Positions 21,095 to 32,087 of a stretch of 60,000 nucleotides of DNA are shown piece by piece (position 1 is the first letter of the stretch; each line of letters opens with the position of its first letter). The notes beneath the pieces were generated by a model that was given only the letters and a program-made list of their open reading frames with translations, did not search any database and was not told the DNA's origin. Made by a program: the position numbers and the translations under genes. Source of the DNA: Adiantum capillus-veneris. Taxonomy: Eukaryota > Streptophyta > Polypodiopsida > Polypodiales > Pteridaceae. The stretch is from the NCBI GenBank assembly GCA_014529385.2, contig CM043965.1:60909433-60969432 (forward strand), written 5' to 3'.

Positions 21095-21683
21095 CTTTAT
21101 TTACTTTTGCAATATTTTGGCTTGAAAATTGTATCATCACCTCACCTATCATTTGTACACACCTATTACATGATGCCAAATTTCAAGTATGAGCCAAAAT
21201 AATCAACTATAACTTGGAAAATTGCCAAAAAACGCAAAGAAGTCCTTGCAAGCCAATTTCTGAGTTATAAGTCACATTTTTGATCCAAATCACCTCATAT
21301 CACATACATAGGGTCTATACCATTCTTAGAACCAAGTTATACCAAAAAATGTTCATTTTGAGAAAAAGTTAATAATCGCGATTATTTACTTTTTGGCCAA
21401 AATGGGGGAAATTTGCAACTTTGCCATCATGGGAGCAAAGTACATGATGTCCTAAGCCCACTAGCCAAGTTCGAACAAATTTGAAGCTCAAAATCTCAAA
21501 ATTCCTTTACATCTACTGTTTCAGAGACCTAAAGCTTAAATCTAGCACCATTTTCACCATGTGCACTCAAATAAGCCCATATTTCACTCAAAGTATATAT
21601 TTGGTATATACTTCAAGCCTATAATGTTAAGTTTGCAAAAAGTTGAAAAAATTACTCAGCTGTAAATAATGGCGATTATTTAC
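21095..21683. repeat. second palindrome cluster, same family as 9.2-10.2 kb
   Basis: Imperfect palindromes of the same kind lie at 21368-21389 (arms GTTAATAATC/GATTATTTAC) and 21662-21683 (GTAAATAATG/GATTATTTAC), 294 bp apart. A right arm lies at 21095-21104, 285 bp before the corresponding arm of the next copy. The phrase before the first full copy, 'atgttcattttgag', parallels 'atattcattttggg' before the copy at 9353. The cluster again lies upstream of a gag-like frame. Confidence 0.8.
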
Positions 21684-21867
21684 TTTTGTTGTAATTTTTT
21701 GTTTTGACTTCATGAATTTGACATTTACATGTTTTTATGTATCTATGCATGTTCAAAAATTAATTTGAAGCAAATTGGATTCTATTTGTCAGCATTTCAA
21801 CTGAAGGACATAAGAAAAATCTACCAAATTTGCTAACTTTGACACTATATTCACTTAAACAGGAGCC

Positions 21868-23256
21868 ATGCAAGCTACAGAGAAGGCCAAGAAGAAGCTC
21901 TCGCAAAAGGAGAAGCTGCAAGAGCTACCACCATATCAAGTGGACCCCAGTTCGGTCAAAACTGCTAAAGCGACCTATCTGTCAAGAGAACAGTTGGAAG
22001 AGAACAACACCACAGTGTTCACATGTAGATTCAAAAGCGAAGATGGACATCAGGTAGAACTACAACTTCTACCAAAAGAAGTTTATGACATCACAGCAAA
22101 GCCTGAGACCAAAGAAACCAACCGAAGGCTGGGACTTAGAGAGTTTTACAAACAAGAGCCATGTGGAGTGGATTTCCAAAAAGCTTATGAGTTCTTGTCC
22201 ACAATCAAAGAAGATGGGACAACGCAGATCTCTGACCAGCAAGGGAACAAGGTAGAGGTGGTTATTACAAAAGAGATAGTGGTAGAAGCTCTCAAACTGC
22301 CAACAGAAGGAATGACAATGAGGGCAAGAGATAGAAAAATGGCAGGAACCTTTACCAAGGAAACCGATGCTGCCACATTTGCCAATCTCATCCAGAAATA
22401 GGTAGAAGAACCTACAAGATTGTACCACCAACACTTCCACTTCCTCGCCAAGAGACCACCGACGTATACAACACCCAATCTTGCGGTTGCTACCACTTTT
22501 ACACAAGTTCTCAAGTCGAAAACCAGGCAACCAATCGACCACGCGTAGTACGCATTGTCCACACTAAAATGGACAAAGAAAGAGAGTAAAATAACGTATC
22601 TGGGAGCACCAGAGGTTCTCACAAGAATTGCCTACCATGCTATCGACATGGCAGACAACTTGCCACCTGCCCCAGATCAGAACACTTGGATTGTGTCTGC
22701 ACAACCTTCCCCTCGAGCCACAAGATGCCTACCATGCTATCGACATGGCAGACAACTTGCCACCTGCCCCAGATCAGAACACTTGGATTGTGTCTGCACA
22801 ACCTTCCCCTCGAGCCACAAGATGCCTACCATGCTATCGACATGGCAGACAACTTGCCACCTGCCCCAGATCAGAACACTTGGATTGTGTCTGCACAACC
22901 TTCCCCTCGAGCCACAAGATGCCTACCATGCTATCGACATGGCAGACAACTTGCCACCTGCCCCAGATCAGAACACTTGGATTGTGTTTGCACAACCTTC
23001 CCCTCGAGCCACAAGATCTACCAAGAGAACATACAAATCTGATGAAGAATCTGCCGAGAGCTCACCAAAATGGCATAGTATTGAAAGCTATGATAATGAG
23101 GAAAAAAGAGTCCGAAAGGAAGAGATGAAAAGAAAAGCCGTGGCAGCACATCAAGAGGAGCCACAACAGAAGCAGGCAAGATTTGACAGAGAGAAGCACT
23201 CTTATGAATGCGCCGCCAAGCTCAAGGCAAGGACCCTGCAAAGTGGGTACCTATAA
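21868..23256 (+). pseudogene. ORF-B: gag-like protein of a retroelement, N-terminal part
   Basis: An ATG at 21868 opens a frame (AKKKLSQKEKLQ...) that continues in phase to 23256 with two internal TAG stops (22399-22401 and about 22546). Segments TNRRLGLREFYKQEP and ITKEIVVEALKLPTEG recall the 'putative plant transposon protein' type of gag-linked domain, by memory only. It follows a palindrome leader just as E2 gag does, but its sequence is unrelated to E2 gag. A 97-bp array lies inside it (next entry). Confidence 0.5.
22630..23017 (+). repeat. 4 x 97-bp tandem array inside ORF-B
   Basis: Four copies start at 22630, 22727, 22824 and 22921. They look identical except for one C-to-T change in the last (tttgcac instead of ctgcac context). 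97 is not a multiple of 3, so successive copies are read in different frames. All three frames are open across the whole array, and three added copies (291 bp) restore the original phase. It is a recent expansion. Confidence 0.95.
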
Positions 23257-24581
23257 ACGTCAAAGGGCCAAGAATAAAGCACCATACTAGGAAAGTGGTT
23301 GAAGATCCCACAGAGCTATTAGAAAGAATGTATCAAGAGGGAGAGGCATTAAATCTAAAAGAAGCCCAAGAAGAAGAACGGAAAGCTAAAGAGGTGGCAG
23401 AGTAGCAAGAACAATCTGAAGCAATCGCACAAGGAGAAAACCAACATGAACAAGGTAACATGTCTCCTCGACCTTCTTCCTACAGGACATCATGATCACC
23501 CCATGCCAAGCCCACCACCATCACCAGCAGATAGAACCACGCAAGCTAAGCCCAATAAGGAAACAGAGACTGAACAAAAAGAAGCAGCGGAAACTGCACA
23601 ACAAGCAACCACTACACAGGAGCAAGTTAAAGCAAAGGAACCAGAGCCAGAAAGGGCAGTGAGTCATGCACCAAAGGAGACCACAAAGTTTGAGCAAACA
23701 TAGGAACAGCAATCAAAGAAAACCCCTTCTACCTCAACACAGCACGAAACGGACGAGGCATCCACAAAGCCTCAAGATGACAAAGCAGAAGAAGGCCAAC
23801 CACAGCCTCAAGGGCAAGAATAACCAACCACCCCACGATGCCGCCGAGAGAGTCACAAGAGACTGTCGAGACATTTAGGCAGCTCAAAAGAAATGAGGAT
23901 TGGCAATCAAATGATGAGGTAATCATGCAAGTCAACGAATATGCAAGGCAAATGCAGGATATGACGGAAAGACTCCGATTGGCATCACTTAGCCGCAACA
24001 CAAACACTAAAGAACTCGAGATGGTGATTGACGCTCTCCAAGGAGAGTTAGAAGATAGACTCAATGTCATCACAGATCTACAAACACAAGTCTAGGTATT
24101 GAAAGCTGAAGCTGAACAACATCAACTAGCACGAGACAAACAATAAAAGGAGATGGAGGAGTTAGGTGAACTGCTCATGAAGATTACAGATGCTTGCAAA
24201 GCCAAAGATGAATAGTTGACAGAGGTTACCAACAAACTTCTAACTACAACTGTGTCAGTTCAGATGATTCAAGTGCAGTTAGATGTAGCGAACACCTCCC
24301 TACAATATTCAGAGCAGAGAATAAATGATCAGGCAACATTTTTGCGGCAAATACGAGAAAATCCCACAGTAGCCTCGATCAAAGGGACAGATGAAGTGTA
24401 CAAAGCATTAGAGAAAATGAACAAAGACCTCGAGCTAGAGCTAAAGATGGAGCAATCTCAACGCAAAGACCTGGCCTTAATGCGGGTGCAACAAGAAGAA
24501 GAGCTGCTAAAAGAAATAGCCGAGCTTAAAAGAGTCAACCAAATGCTAAGAGATGGACAACCCATCCTCTTTGGATGCTGA
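23208..24581 (+). pseudogene. ORF-B C-terminal part: Gln/Glu-rich linker and coiled coil
   Basis: Open pieces in changing frames encode a Lys/Glu-rich segment (23208-23405), a Pro/Thr/Glu/Gln-rich segment (23446-23703) and, from 23838 to 24581, a heptad-rich coiled coil in one frame interrupted by three stops. Residues such as VNEYARQMQDMTERLRLAS and MNKDLELELKMEQSQRKDL show the a/d Leu/Met/Ile pattern. Coiled-coil gag proteins of this kind occur in plant retroelements, but I cannot name the family. The 3' end runs into an LTR-like repeat. Confidence 0.5.
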
Positions 24582-25029
24582 CAGTACTGAGATGCGTTTT
24601 TCCCCACGGTTTACAGACAGTCGGCTCAAATGACTGGTAAACAGGGAACACAATATCATACAGCATTGCTAAGCAAACAACAATGTCCTGAATAATCATC
24701 TTGGTGAACTTGAAAAATCCACAAACACCCAAAACGAGCCATGACCTCTATTGGTGATTAGTAGACATAAAAGTAATCTCAGAGAGATACTACACATAGA
24801 GTGCAAAATGCTTCAGAAGCAACTGATGTGATGAATATGCATGCCGCTCCAAATCAGCCTTTGCTAAACACTAGGGCCCATAACACCTAGTGTGCATGCA
24901 TTTAGCAAAAAACAGATCCGAACCTGTATATCCATGTTCATGTTTGTGATGCTCATAGCACACATATAGAGGAATGTAATTAGTTTTGAAAAAAGAAACT
25001 AAATACTGTCCTCTGCAATCATTTGCAAG
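24560..25029 (-). repeat. dispersed repeat copy 1 (inverted relative to 30313-30730)
   Basis: Its reverse complement aligns along its length with 30313-30730: shared phrases include 'tagtatttagtttc', 'atgggccctagt', 'cctgtttaccaatcattt' (approximately) and 'gtggggaaa'. The other copy has a TATA box, so this is likely an LTR of an unnamed element. Borders are by eye. Confidence 0.65.
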
Positions 25030-25157
25030 CCAAGGTCATGGGCTAGGGCCAATAATAACTGGTCGACTGCCATTGTGGAACAGGGGATTCAGTAGCCAGG
25101 GGCTATATAAGGGAGGTTGGGTGGTGAATCCAGCCTAGGCAATCCCAAGGTGTCACA
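25030..25157 (+). repeat. 3' end of a short gypsy LTR
   Basis: It contains ggctatataaggg (TATA) and ends in ...tcaca immediately before a tRNA-Met type primer site. An inverted, diverged copy lies at 25686-25810 ('gggattcagtagccaRgggctat' shared). The 5' end of the LTR is not identifiable. Confidence 0.6.
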
Positions 25158-25170
25158 TTGGTATCAGAGC
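25158..25170 (+). other. primer-binding site (initiator tRNA-Met)
   Basis: ttggtatcagagc, the standard plant retrotransposon site complementary to the 3' end of initiator tRNA-Met, follows the LTR end at 25157. No coding part of its element follows on the + strand. Confidence 0.75.
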
Positions 25171-25685
25171 TCAGGGAGCGGTGAGCTATGGAAGAGGGGG
25201 AAAGCTGGCTTGATCTTTTTTCTCTTATCTCTCTCTCTCTCTTAGCTTACGAATCAAGGGGCATAGAGCATGAAAAGAGGAACAACTGAGGAGCAGGCAG
25301 CCGTGGGCAGGTGCTCTTGCGTCGGGGAAGGGTCGAAGGTCGACCACGACGAAGTTACACCGGGAGGACCTCATTGGGATCGCCATGCCAAAATAGTGAT
25401 TTTTCATCACTGCAGCACATGCAAGGGAACTCCCGAACGACCTCTCTCGTCGTTGTTTCTCTGCGTGCAGGCTGCGGCCGTCATTATTGAGTTTTATGTT
25501 TATGACATCTCACATTAAGGGAAGGCCCTAAGTTGGGCACCCTACCCCATAGGGGTCATCCCCATGACCAAAGAGGCTCAGCAGGTGCCGACAAGATGTT
25601 GCCCACCTCAGATGAACATGTTGTTGATAGTTTTGACGTACAATATCCGTGGGTGGCTGTAGGAAATTTCCTATGCATGAAATTA
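25171..25685. other. internal remnant, no gene seen
   Basis: It includes a short CT run (25224-25243). Weak open frames here have no recognisable content. Confidence 0.4.
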
Positions 25686-25810
25686 CAGAGACCTTGGTAC
25701 TACCTAGGCTGGATTCACCGCCCAACCTCCCTTATATAGCCCTTGGCTACTGAATCCCCTGCTCCACACTGGCAGTCGGTCACTTACTAGCCCTGGTCCG
25801 TGACCTCCCC
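25686..25810 (-). repeat. inverted copy of the LTR end at 25030-25157
   Basis: The reverse complement reads ...gggattcagtagcc, then gggctatataaggg and gaatccagcctagg, as in the + copy. It abuts the truncated E3 protease and contributes the C-terminal residues of the open frame there. Confidence 0.65.
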
Positions 25811-26033
25811 TGGATATGCCCTTGGCATGACACTTGAAAGCACCATCGGCAGGTAGGACATCTCCCATCTCATAGGCTTGGATGCCTAGCTTGGTGGCGA
25901 GCTTTGTGGATATGAAATTGTGAGTAGAACCAGGGTCAAAGAGAATGAAAGCATCATGTTCTCTTACCTTTCCCCAAGCATGGCATAGAGGAGATCCTTT
26001 GTGGTGAGCATCCTCTTCTTGGATTTTGACCAA
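25704..26033 (-). pseudogene. E3 protease fragment fused to LTR sequence
   Basis: The frame encodes FILFDPGSTHNFIS, the active-site block of the RVP_2-type plant gypsy protease (D-P-G-S), and LATKLGIQAYEMG. After about 70 residues the reading passes into the inverted LTR fragment (25686-25810), so the last ~35 residues are not protease. RT, RNase H and integrase of E3 are absent. Confidence 0.65.
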
Positions 26034-27574
26034 GGTAGCTCTAGAAGGCTCATTTCATGTATTCTTGTGGGGACAAGCATGATAAGCATGCCCTTGCTCC
26101 CCGCACTTGAAACAGAGGTTATCTTTTTTATCTCTAGCTCATCAGGAGAGAGAGAATTTTTGCCTTTATAAACTCCCTTCTCCTTAGCTTTGTTGTTGTT
26201 GGTGTTGCCTTTAGGAGACTTTTGGACATTGTCCTTCCCCTTAGGCTTGTTATGCTGCTTGTTTTCCATGGGCTTAAGATTTCTCTTAGCCCCTTGTTGG
26301 AAATTGATGCGTGAAGCCACCATGGTATGGTGTATGACCACAGATATGGTGCGTGGCCTTTGGGAGTTAACACACTCCACCATATCCTTGGTTAAACCTG
26401 CACAGAATTGTTGTTTTTGCTCTCCAGAATCCATCTTTTTGAAGATAGTGTCTTTGAGATGTAAGTCCCAAAACATATCTACATATTTGCAAATAGATTT
26501 GTAGGGAGAGAGCTTCAAGCTTCGCCATTTGGTCAGTACTTTGTCTTTGGCATCGGTAGCAAAAAAAGGCTTCATGATGGAATCTCTCAAAACTTTCCAT
26601 GTTCGTGGAGCTTCACCGTTTGCCCATAGGCTAGACCACCATTGCCTGGCGGACTTTTGAAAATGCATAGCTACATGACGTAGCTTAGAGGACTCCATGA
26701 AGTCCTCATCTCCAAACGCCGCATTGAATTGTTGCATGAAGGCCAATACTTTATCCATAGCACCAAAGGTGCCATCGTAGGTAAGGAAAGAGATGTTCTT
26801 TCCTCCCTCTTTGAACTTTTGAGCTTGGATGACCTCTTCCGTGCGGCATAGGATTTCCTATGGGCTCTTCTTTTAGGTGGTTCAAGAGCTGCACCATCAC
26901 TTTCTTAAAAAGAGGAAGAGTATGAGGAGGATGGAGAAGAGGGTGACCTCTTTCTCGCCTTTTTATTCCCTTGTTCCTCCTTGTCTACACCATCACTTTC
27001 TTCAGAAGAGGAAGAGGATGAAGAAGATGGAGAAGAGGGTGAGCTCTATCTCGCCTTTTTCTTCTCTTCTTTTCTCTCGTCCCTCTTTGAATTATGGTGT
27101 AGAGAAGTGTGCAATGGTCTCCTTCTTTTAGGGGGTGTTGGAGAGCGTTTTGCCCACCGCCTTCATGGAGCCATCTCCACCGAGGTGGCAGGAGACACTT
27201 CTTTCTTGTTCTTTCAGTGGAAGCTCTATCATTGAAACTTGATCTCTCCTTTGGGAAGGAGATGCGTCATCGAGTAGTATATTTTTTGAGCCCTTCATAC
27301 GGATCCTCTTCTTCCTCCCTTATTGGAGAGAGACCTCTTTTGGAAGTCTCACAAGGAGGATTCCTAGGTACTCTCTCTTCTTGGTGGGGAGTTGGAGAAT
27401 CCCATGAGTACGTAGCTGTTGTTGCACTTCACCTTGGAGGGATGGATTGCCCATGGCTTGTTGAAGCTTGGTAACAAGGTAATTAACAAGCATAGGGGCA
27501 TCATTAGTGGCCTATTCATTAGCAAAATCAAAGCTATCAACATTAATTTCACTCTCTTTACTATTGGCAGCCAT
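25964..27574 (-). pseudogene. E3 gag (capsid and zinc knuckle)
   Basis: An ATG at 27574-27572 opens a frame (AANSKESEINVDSF...) with a TAG at 27514-27512 and further breaks in a duplicated Glu-rich region. The capsid part (26758 downward) has KSARQWWSSLWANG and FCAGLTKDMVE, the gag signature. A CX2CX4HX4C knuckle (CFKCGEQGHAYHAC) is readable only after a one-base shift near 26140, where an A run has lost one base. It is the structural protein of the element whose 5' LTR is 27988-29606. Confidence 0.7.
26892..27083. repeat. 2 x 96-bp tandem duplication
   Basis: Copies start at 26892 and 26988 (both 'caccatcactttctt'). The second is diverged by a few bases and small indels. It lies within the Glu-rich part of E3 gag on the minus strand. 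Confidence 0.8.
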
Positions 27575-27974
27575 TCTAACAAATTTTAGGTGTAAATTTT
27601 TAAGTGTACTTTGGCACTTCAATCCCTAGTTGCTACCCCTCTTAACCCTTTAGAAAAGCACTCAAGCTCCTCTACCCGTGGCTCAATTATCATTAAATGC
27701 AAGGAAGAGAAGAGAGGGTCTTTCACCACCAAAACATCATCGGCTTCTGTCAAGCTTCTACTAGCTCAATAGTGGCTAAGCCGTAGGCAAGCCCCGTAGG
27801 ACTCCACTATTAAGACCATAGCTCTTGACGGTGATGCCTCGTTATCTGCATGAAGCAGACGCACTGCAAGGCTGAAAAATCCCTATTCTACTTACTTAAT
27901 TGCAATTAATAATACCAACCATTTATAGTCAGCTTGAGGACCTCTCTTCTTGAACAAGGAGAGAGAAACCAATA
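27575..27974 (-). other. E3 5' untranslated leader
   Basis: This is the sequence between the primer site and the gag start, with no meaningful open frame. Confidence 0.6.
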
Positions 27975-27987
27975 GCTCTGATACCAA
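27975..27987 (-). other. E3 primer-binding site
   Basis: The minus strand reads ttggtatcagagc directly after the LTR end at 27988. It is complementary to initiator tRNA-Met. Confidence 0.85.
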
Positions 27988-29150
27988 GGTAGCATTTAAT
28001 GGTCTAGTAACTTGTGTGTAGTGGAAAATAACATAGACATAGTGAGTATTTCATTAAGAATAGATTCCTAGTGAGCATAGCAAGAGTGCTTGGTTGGAGA
28101 GAGAAACAAAGCATAACACCTCGTTATAGATAGGCATGAACAATACTTCAAAAAGAGAGAGAATTAAGCTATTGACCATAATTAAGGACCGGATTTACAT
28201 GGAGCGAGTTCCCCCTCCAAAAGGCTTTGTATTATAGGTTTCCCCCATCAAGGGAGACATTTTACAATACGATACTTTGTGTTCCTTCAATAACTTGCTG
28301 GTGCAATGAAGATGGAAGCTTCAAGCACCAAGCTTACAATTGAAAAACACAACAACAATTCCCTCACAATCTCAGACCCAAGACCTCACACACCTTCAAA
28401 GATGGTGAGAGCTAGCAGGGTATGCGAGTAGATCTAGAGGAAGAAGAAGTATTTTTACGAGAAAGAAGTATTTCTCCTCACATAATCACTCTTAATAGTT
28501 TAGCATAGCTTAGTAATTAGCATGGTAGAGGAGATGAGCATGCATTGGAGCTTGGCTCTTGGTTGGATTTGCATCACAAAGCCAAGAGTTGTTGGTTTAG
28601 GCATCCCTTCTCACAAGCTTGCAGTAGATGATGAGCTTTCCATTAAAACTTGAGAAGGAGATAGTCTTCTTTACTTCACACATGAGTTTGTGTGAGTGTG
28701 TGTGCAATGAGATAGAGTAAAAGGAAACCTTCTCTCTCATCTTGGTCGACCCCTCTTGCTAATTGCTCATGTTGGCGTCCCATTTCCCCCAGTAAAGCTT
28801 AGCCAATCATAAATCCCCCTTTCCCCTCTTGTGAGAGCTTTCGGTATTTAAAAAATTAAATTAAACTCTCATTGGACCTCTTAGTCTTCTGGCCAATAGG
28901 AATCAGGCAAGCCATTGGGCTGCTAAATGCTCATTGGACCCCTTGGTAGACTGTCCAATAGTCTTCTAGAGAACTTAATTTCTATTGGTTCTTTTATCAA
29001 GTGTTTTTAAATGAATTAGACTAAATTTACTCTAGCCTAATTCTCATTGGTCCACCTCTATGGCCATCCAATAGGATTTGAATGCACTTTGGGGGCAACT
29101 GGGCTAGGAACCTAACATGTGTCCACTATGCCCTTTGTGTAAAGGGAAGC

Positions 29151-29220
<70 letters not shown>

Positions 29221-29606
29221 CTCACCTCTTGTCTCTCTTCCCCTACCTTTAGGGCTTGCCTCCTCCCATCTAGAGATATGTGAAGACTTTATGGTCTTCA
29301 CAAAAGCATCCAATTCTGTTAAGCTTGACCATTTGGACTTTACCTTTGAATTTTGGAACCTTAGCATTTTGGAAGTCTTAATGGGCTACACCCTAAGGTC
29401 TTTGAAGCACCATTCATGCACATTGCTCTTTTGCAGATGGCCCCCCTGTGGATCCCTATTTTCCCTCCTTTGGATCCCTAATGAGACATGTCTGCTAGCC
29501 TTACCAATATTCTAGCTTTTTCTCCCCTAGTACTTCCCCATATTAAAAATGATCAATTTAACATGAGAAAATCATTTAGGAGAATTAGATATTAGTTATA
29601 ATGACA
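27988..29606 (-). repeat. E3 5' LTR
   Basis: On the minus strand it starts TGTCATTATAACTAATATC (29606) and ends at the primer site. The whole segment aligns with the solo LTR at 53993-55559 (for example 'ctcctaaatgattttctcatg', split here for length, and 'ggccatctgcaaaagagc'). It contains a long GA run. Length is about 1.62 kb. The terminal CA has become CC. The partner 3' LTR is absent. Confidence 0.85.
29154..29216. repeat. (GA)31 microsatellite in E3 LTR
   Basis: An uninterrupted GA run of 63 bases. The solo LTR at 54 kb has an AC-rich run at the comparable place instead. Confidence 0.97.
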
Positions 29607-29780
29607 CATGTGATTCAGTTTTATTTCTTTTTTGAATATGATTCTATTTACTTTTCCAAGTAGGATGCATACACTTCTATGTTTTCATCCATTTTTCTCT
29701 TTAAGAGACATGACAAGCTGATGTAGGAGCAAAGTATTTTGGGTCGTAGTGTCCAACATACATTCTTGCATCATGCAGTT

Positions 29781-29908
29781 ATGGACCTATATGTAGGGTC
29801 TTCTTTGGCACATGTTGTCACATGGGATACACCATGTTGTCACATGGGATACACCATGGACCTATATGTAGGGTCTTCTTTGGCACATGTTGTCACATGG
29901 GATACACC
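29781..29908. repeat. local tandem duplication, 75-bp unit
   Basis: 'atggacctatatgtaggg' starts at 29781 and again at 29856, and the phrase 'tgttgtcacatgggatacacc' occurs three times. The two units are identical over the overlapping part, so the duplication is recent. It is noncoding. Confidence 0.9.
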
Positions 29909-30312
29909 ATCGTCTAGGAACTCAAGTAGTTTGATCTAGTCAGTGTGGAGCAAGGTTAATGAGGGTCCCTCTCACTCCCATCGTAGATTGTTTGCAATTA
30001 CCTCCACACACAAGTACATCTCTTACATGAAGGATGATCCTTTTTCAGACATACTTAGTTGATACATATTCCACATGTGGAGAATATGAGTCTCTGGGAT
30101 TGACATTGGCGTCCGTTATTTCAATTATGTGTCGTGACAAAGTCCCTAAAAGCTAGTCAAACGACTTGTTAAGATTACAAGTGTTTTAAAACAACATTAA
30201 TGGATGGTTGTTTATGCATATAGCAAGGCTATGTGTTGTTAATGAAAATGTTTCATTGTTTGTACCTAGAAGTGACTTATGTTTCACATTCTATTATGGT
30301 TCAAACATTTCC

Positions 30313-30730
30313 GCAAGGCTTGCACATGATTGCAGAAGCTAGTATTTAGTTTCTATTCAGAACTATTTGCACTCCTTTTTCATGTGTGCTACGAGCATCA
30401 GATTTACCGTAAGTATTAGCAAGTATGATCATGGATATGTAGGTCCATACACACTAGGTATCATGGGCCCTAGTTTTTAGCAAAGACTGGTTTCAAGCGG
30501 CATGCACATTCGTGACATAGATCTAACAATCACCAATAGAGGTCATGGCTTGGTTTGGGTGCTTGTGGATCTTTCCAGTTAACCAAGATGGTTATTTATA
30601 ACATTGTTGATTCTTCAGCCATGTTGTAAGGCATTATAATCCCTGTTTACCAATCATTTTGGATGGTTGTCTATAAAAGGTGGGGAAACACACCTTAGTC
30701 ATTTATCCAAAGAGAATAGGCAGATTACAA
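30313..30730 (+). repeat. dispersed LTR-like repeat copy 2, with TATA box
   Basis: It aligns inverted with 24560-25029. A promoter-like tctataaaaggtggggaaac at about 30670 supports an LTR or promoter-bearing repeat. Flanks 29909-30312 and 30731-31240 show nothing I recognise. Confidence 0.6.
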
Positions 30731-31287
30731 GAGTAATCATGTGATAAGGATATGTGAAGCACGTACGTTAGCACCAAGAAATCCAATTACAAATCATGTA
30801 TCGCTCTAATTGGAATTTGCTAACCATAAGGTAAAGCATGTTTGTAACTAGGTTTAGTCTCTTCATGTTTAAGTCAGGTTCTCAACCTTGAACACTAGTT
30901 GTGGTGGGGTTGTTTGCCGATGCGATAAGATAACAAGTCAAAGACTTATACTTTGTTGATGTACTTTATAGAAAGTGAAAAGAGGTACTCTTTCGGGTAC
31001 ATCTTAGTTGTGATAACTGATTTAGCATAGTCAAGTGAATTCTAAATGGAGTCTACACGCTATGTTGAATATAGGCCGGTTACACAAGACGGTTACGAAG
31101 GGACAACAATGTGGAAAATCAAGATGTTATTCTTGATTTCATTGAACCTCCTACTAAACCATGTTTCGATAAAACGAACAGCTGGATCCATTGAAGGATG
31201 CCACTGTGGAAAACATTACTGTTCTTAAGAAGATACAACCACTTTTGTTTTCGAGGACGAAAAAACAATTCTCCAAGGGGAGAGTAA

Positions 31288-31428
31288 TGTCAGGTCTTGG
31301 GTAAGACCGGGTTGGCCAAGGGCCAAGACGCACATGCGGTACATGGGGTCCCTATAATTAGCTATGCAAGGCCTATATAGGGCACAATTGGGTGGAAAGT
31401 GGCATGCTCCAGTCCCCTCAGTCTTACA
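31288..31428 (+). repeat. short gypsy LTR with polypurine tract before it
   Basis: The upstream text 'ttttcgaggacgaaaa' and 'ctccaaggggagagtaa' (31240-31287) is typical of the pol end and polypurine tract of plant chromovirus-type gypsy elements. The LTR starts TGTCAGG, has tatatagg at 31374 and ends ...CTTACA. A truncated tttggtat follows, like the start of a primer site, and then LINE-B sequence begins. Length 141 bp. Confidence 0.55.
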
Positions 31429-31435
31429 ATTTGGT

Positions 31436-31886
31436 ATATTTTTTCCCTTCTTCTTTCTCTGATGCTTGAGAACCCTTTCCTGGAGTTGATGAGAATGACC
31501 TGAGTTTCTTTAGTGGCTTTGGACCAAGCAGCGCATGGCTTGTGTGCACCTTGAATTGTGAGGTCCAAATATCTTTGATGACATCTTGGAAAGCTTGCAA
31601 CTTGAATAAAGAGGGGTCAGTGTGGAACCACTGGTTTCTGACTTTCTTCGCTTTTTCGTCGATGGTGGTGATGAAGGGGCAGTGATAGAAGATGCAAGAG
31701 TTGAACTTTGGCCTTTGATCGGTTGGAGGCCCACCCAAGGAGGATGATGTATAGCATTTGTCGAGTCTGGGTATTTTTAGAAAGGACCCAACAAATAAAT
31801 TTGCCAAGAAAATTGGCCAGTCTCCCCCATTTCCCAAGGGTCAAGCTAGGTCTTGAGAGAGTCCCAGGAGGATTTTTCAGACCCGT
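31436..31886 (-). pseudogene. LINE-B endonuclease, 3' part of the split copy
   Basis: The minus-strand frame (from 31837) reads IPRLDKCYTSSS, CPFITTIDEKAKKVRNQW and FHTDPSLFKLQAFQ. It parallels LINE-A (ARLDRCYIDY, DDKANKVRNHW, FHTDPELFQLPDV). It ends abruptly near 31436 in unrelated LTR sequence. It continues the fragment at 40732-41765 after removal of E4. Confidence 0.75.
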
Positions 31887-31948
31887 TGTGAGCGGGATGG
31901 AAACATACACAACGCCTCTATAATGACCCGACATACACTCTTGAGATG

Positions 31949-31994
<46 letters not shown>

Positions 31995-32087
31995 TGGGGC
32001 ACCACTCGGCTTACACAACCCACCTGGCCGAGACAGGGAACACACCGTTGGAGTGAGAGGAGAGAGACTACCCATTTACCCACTCCA

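Noticed and set aside
22630-23017. CRISPR-like or satellite array
   Set aside because: Units are contiguous without unique spacers, lie in a coding frame and number only four.
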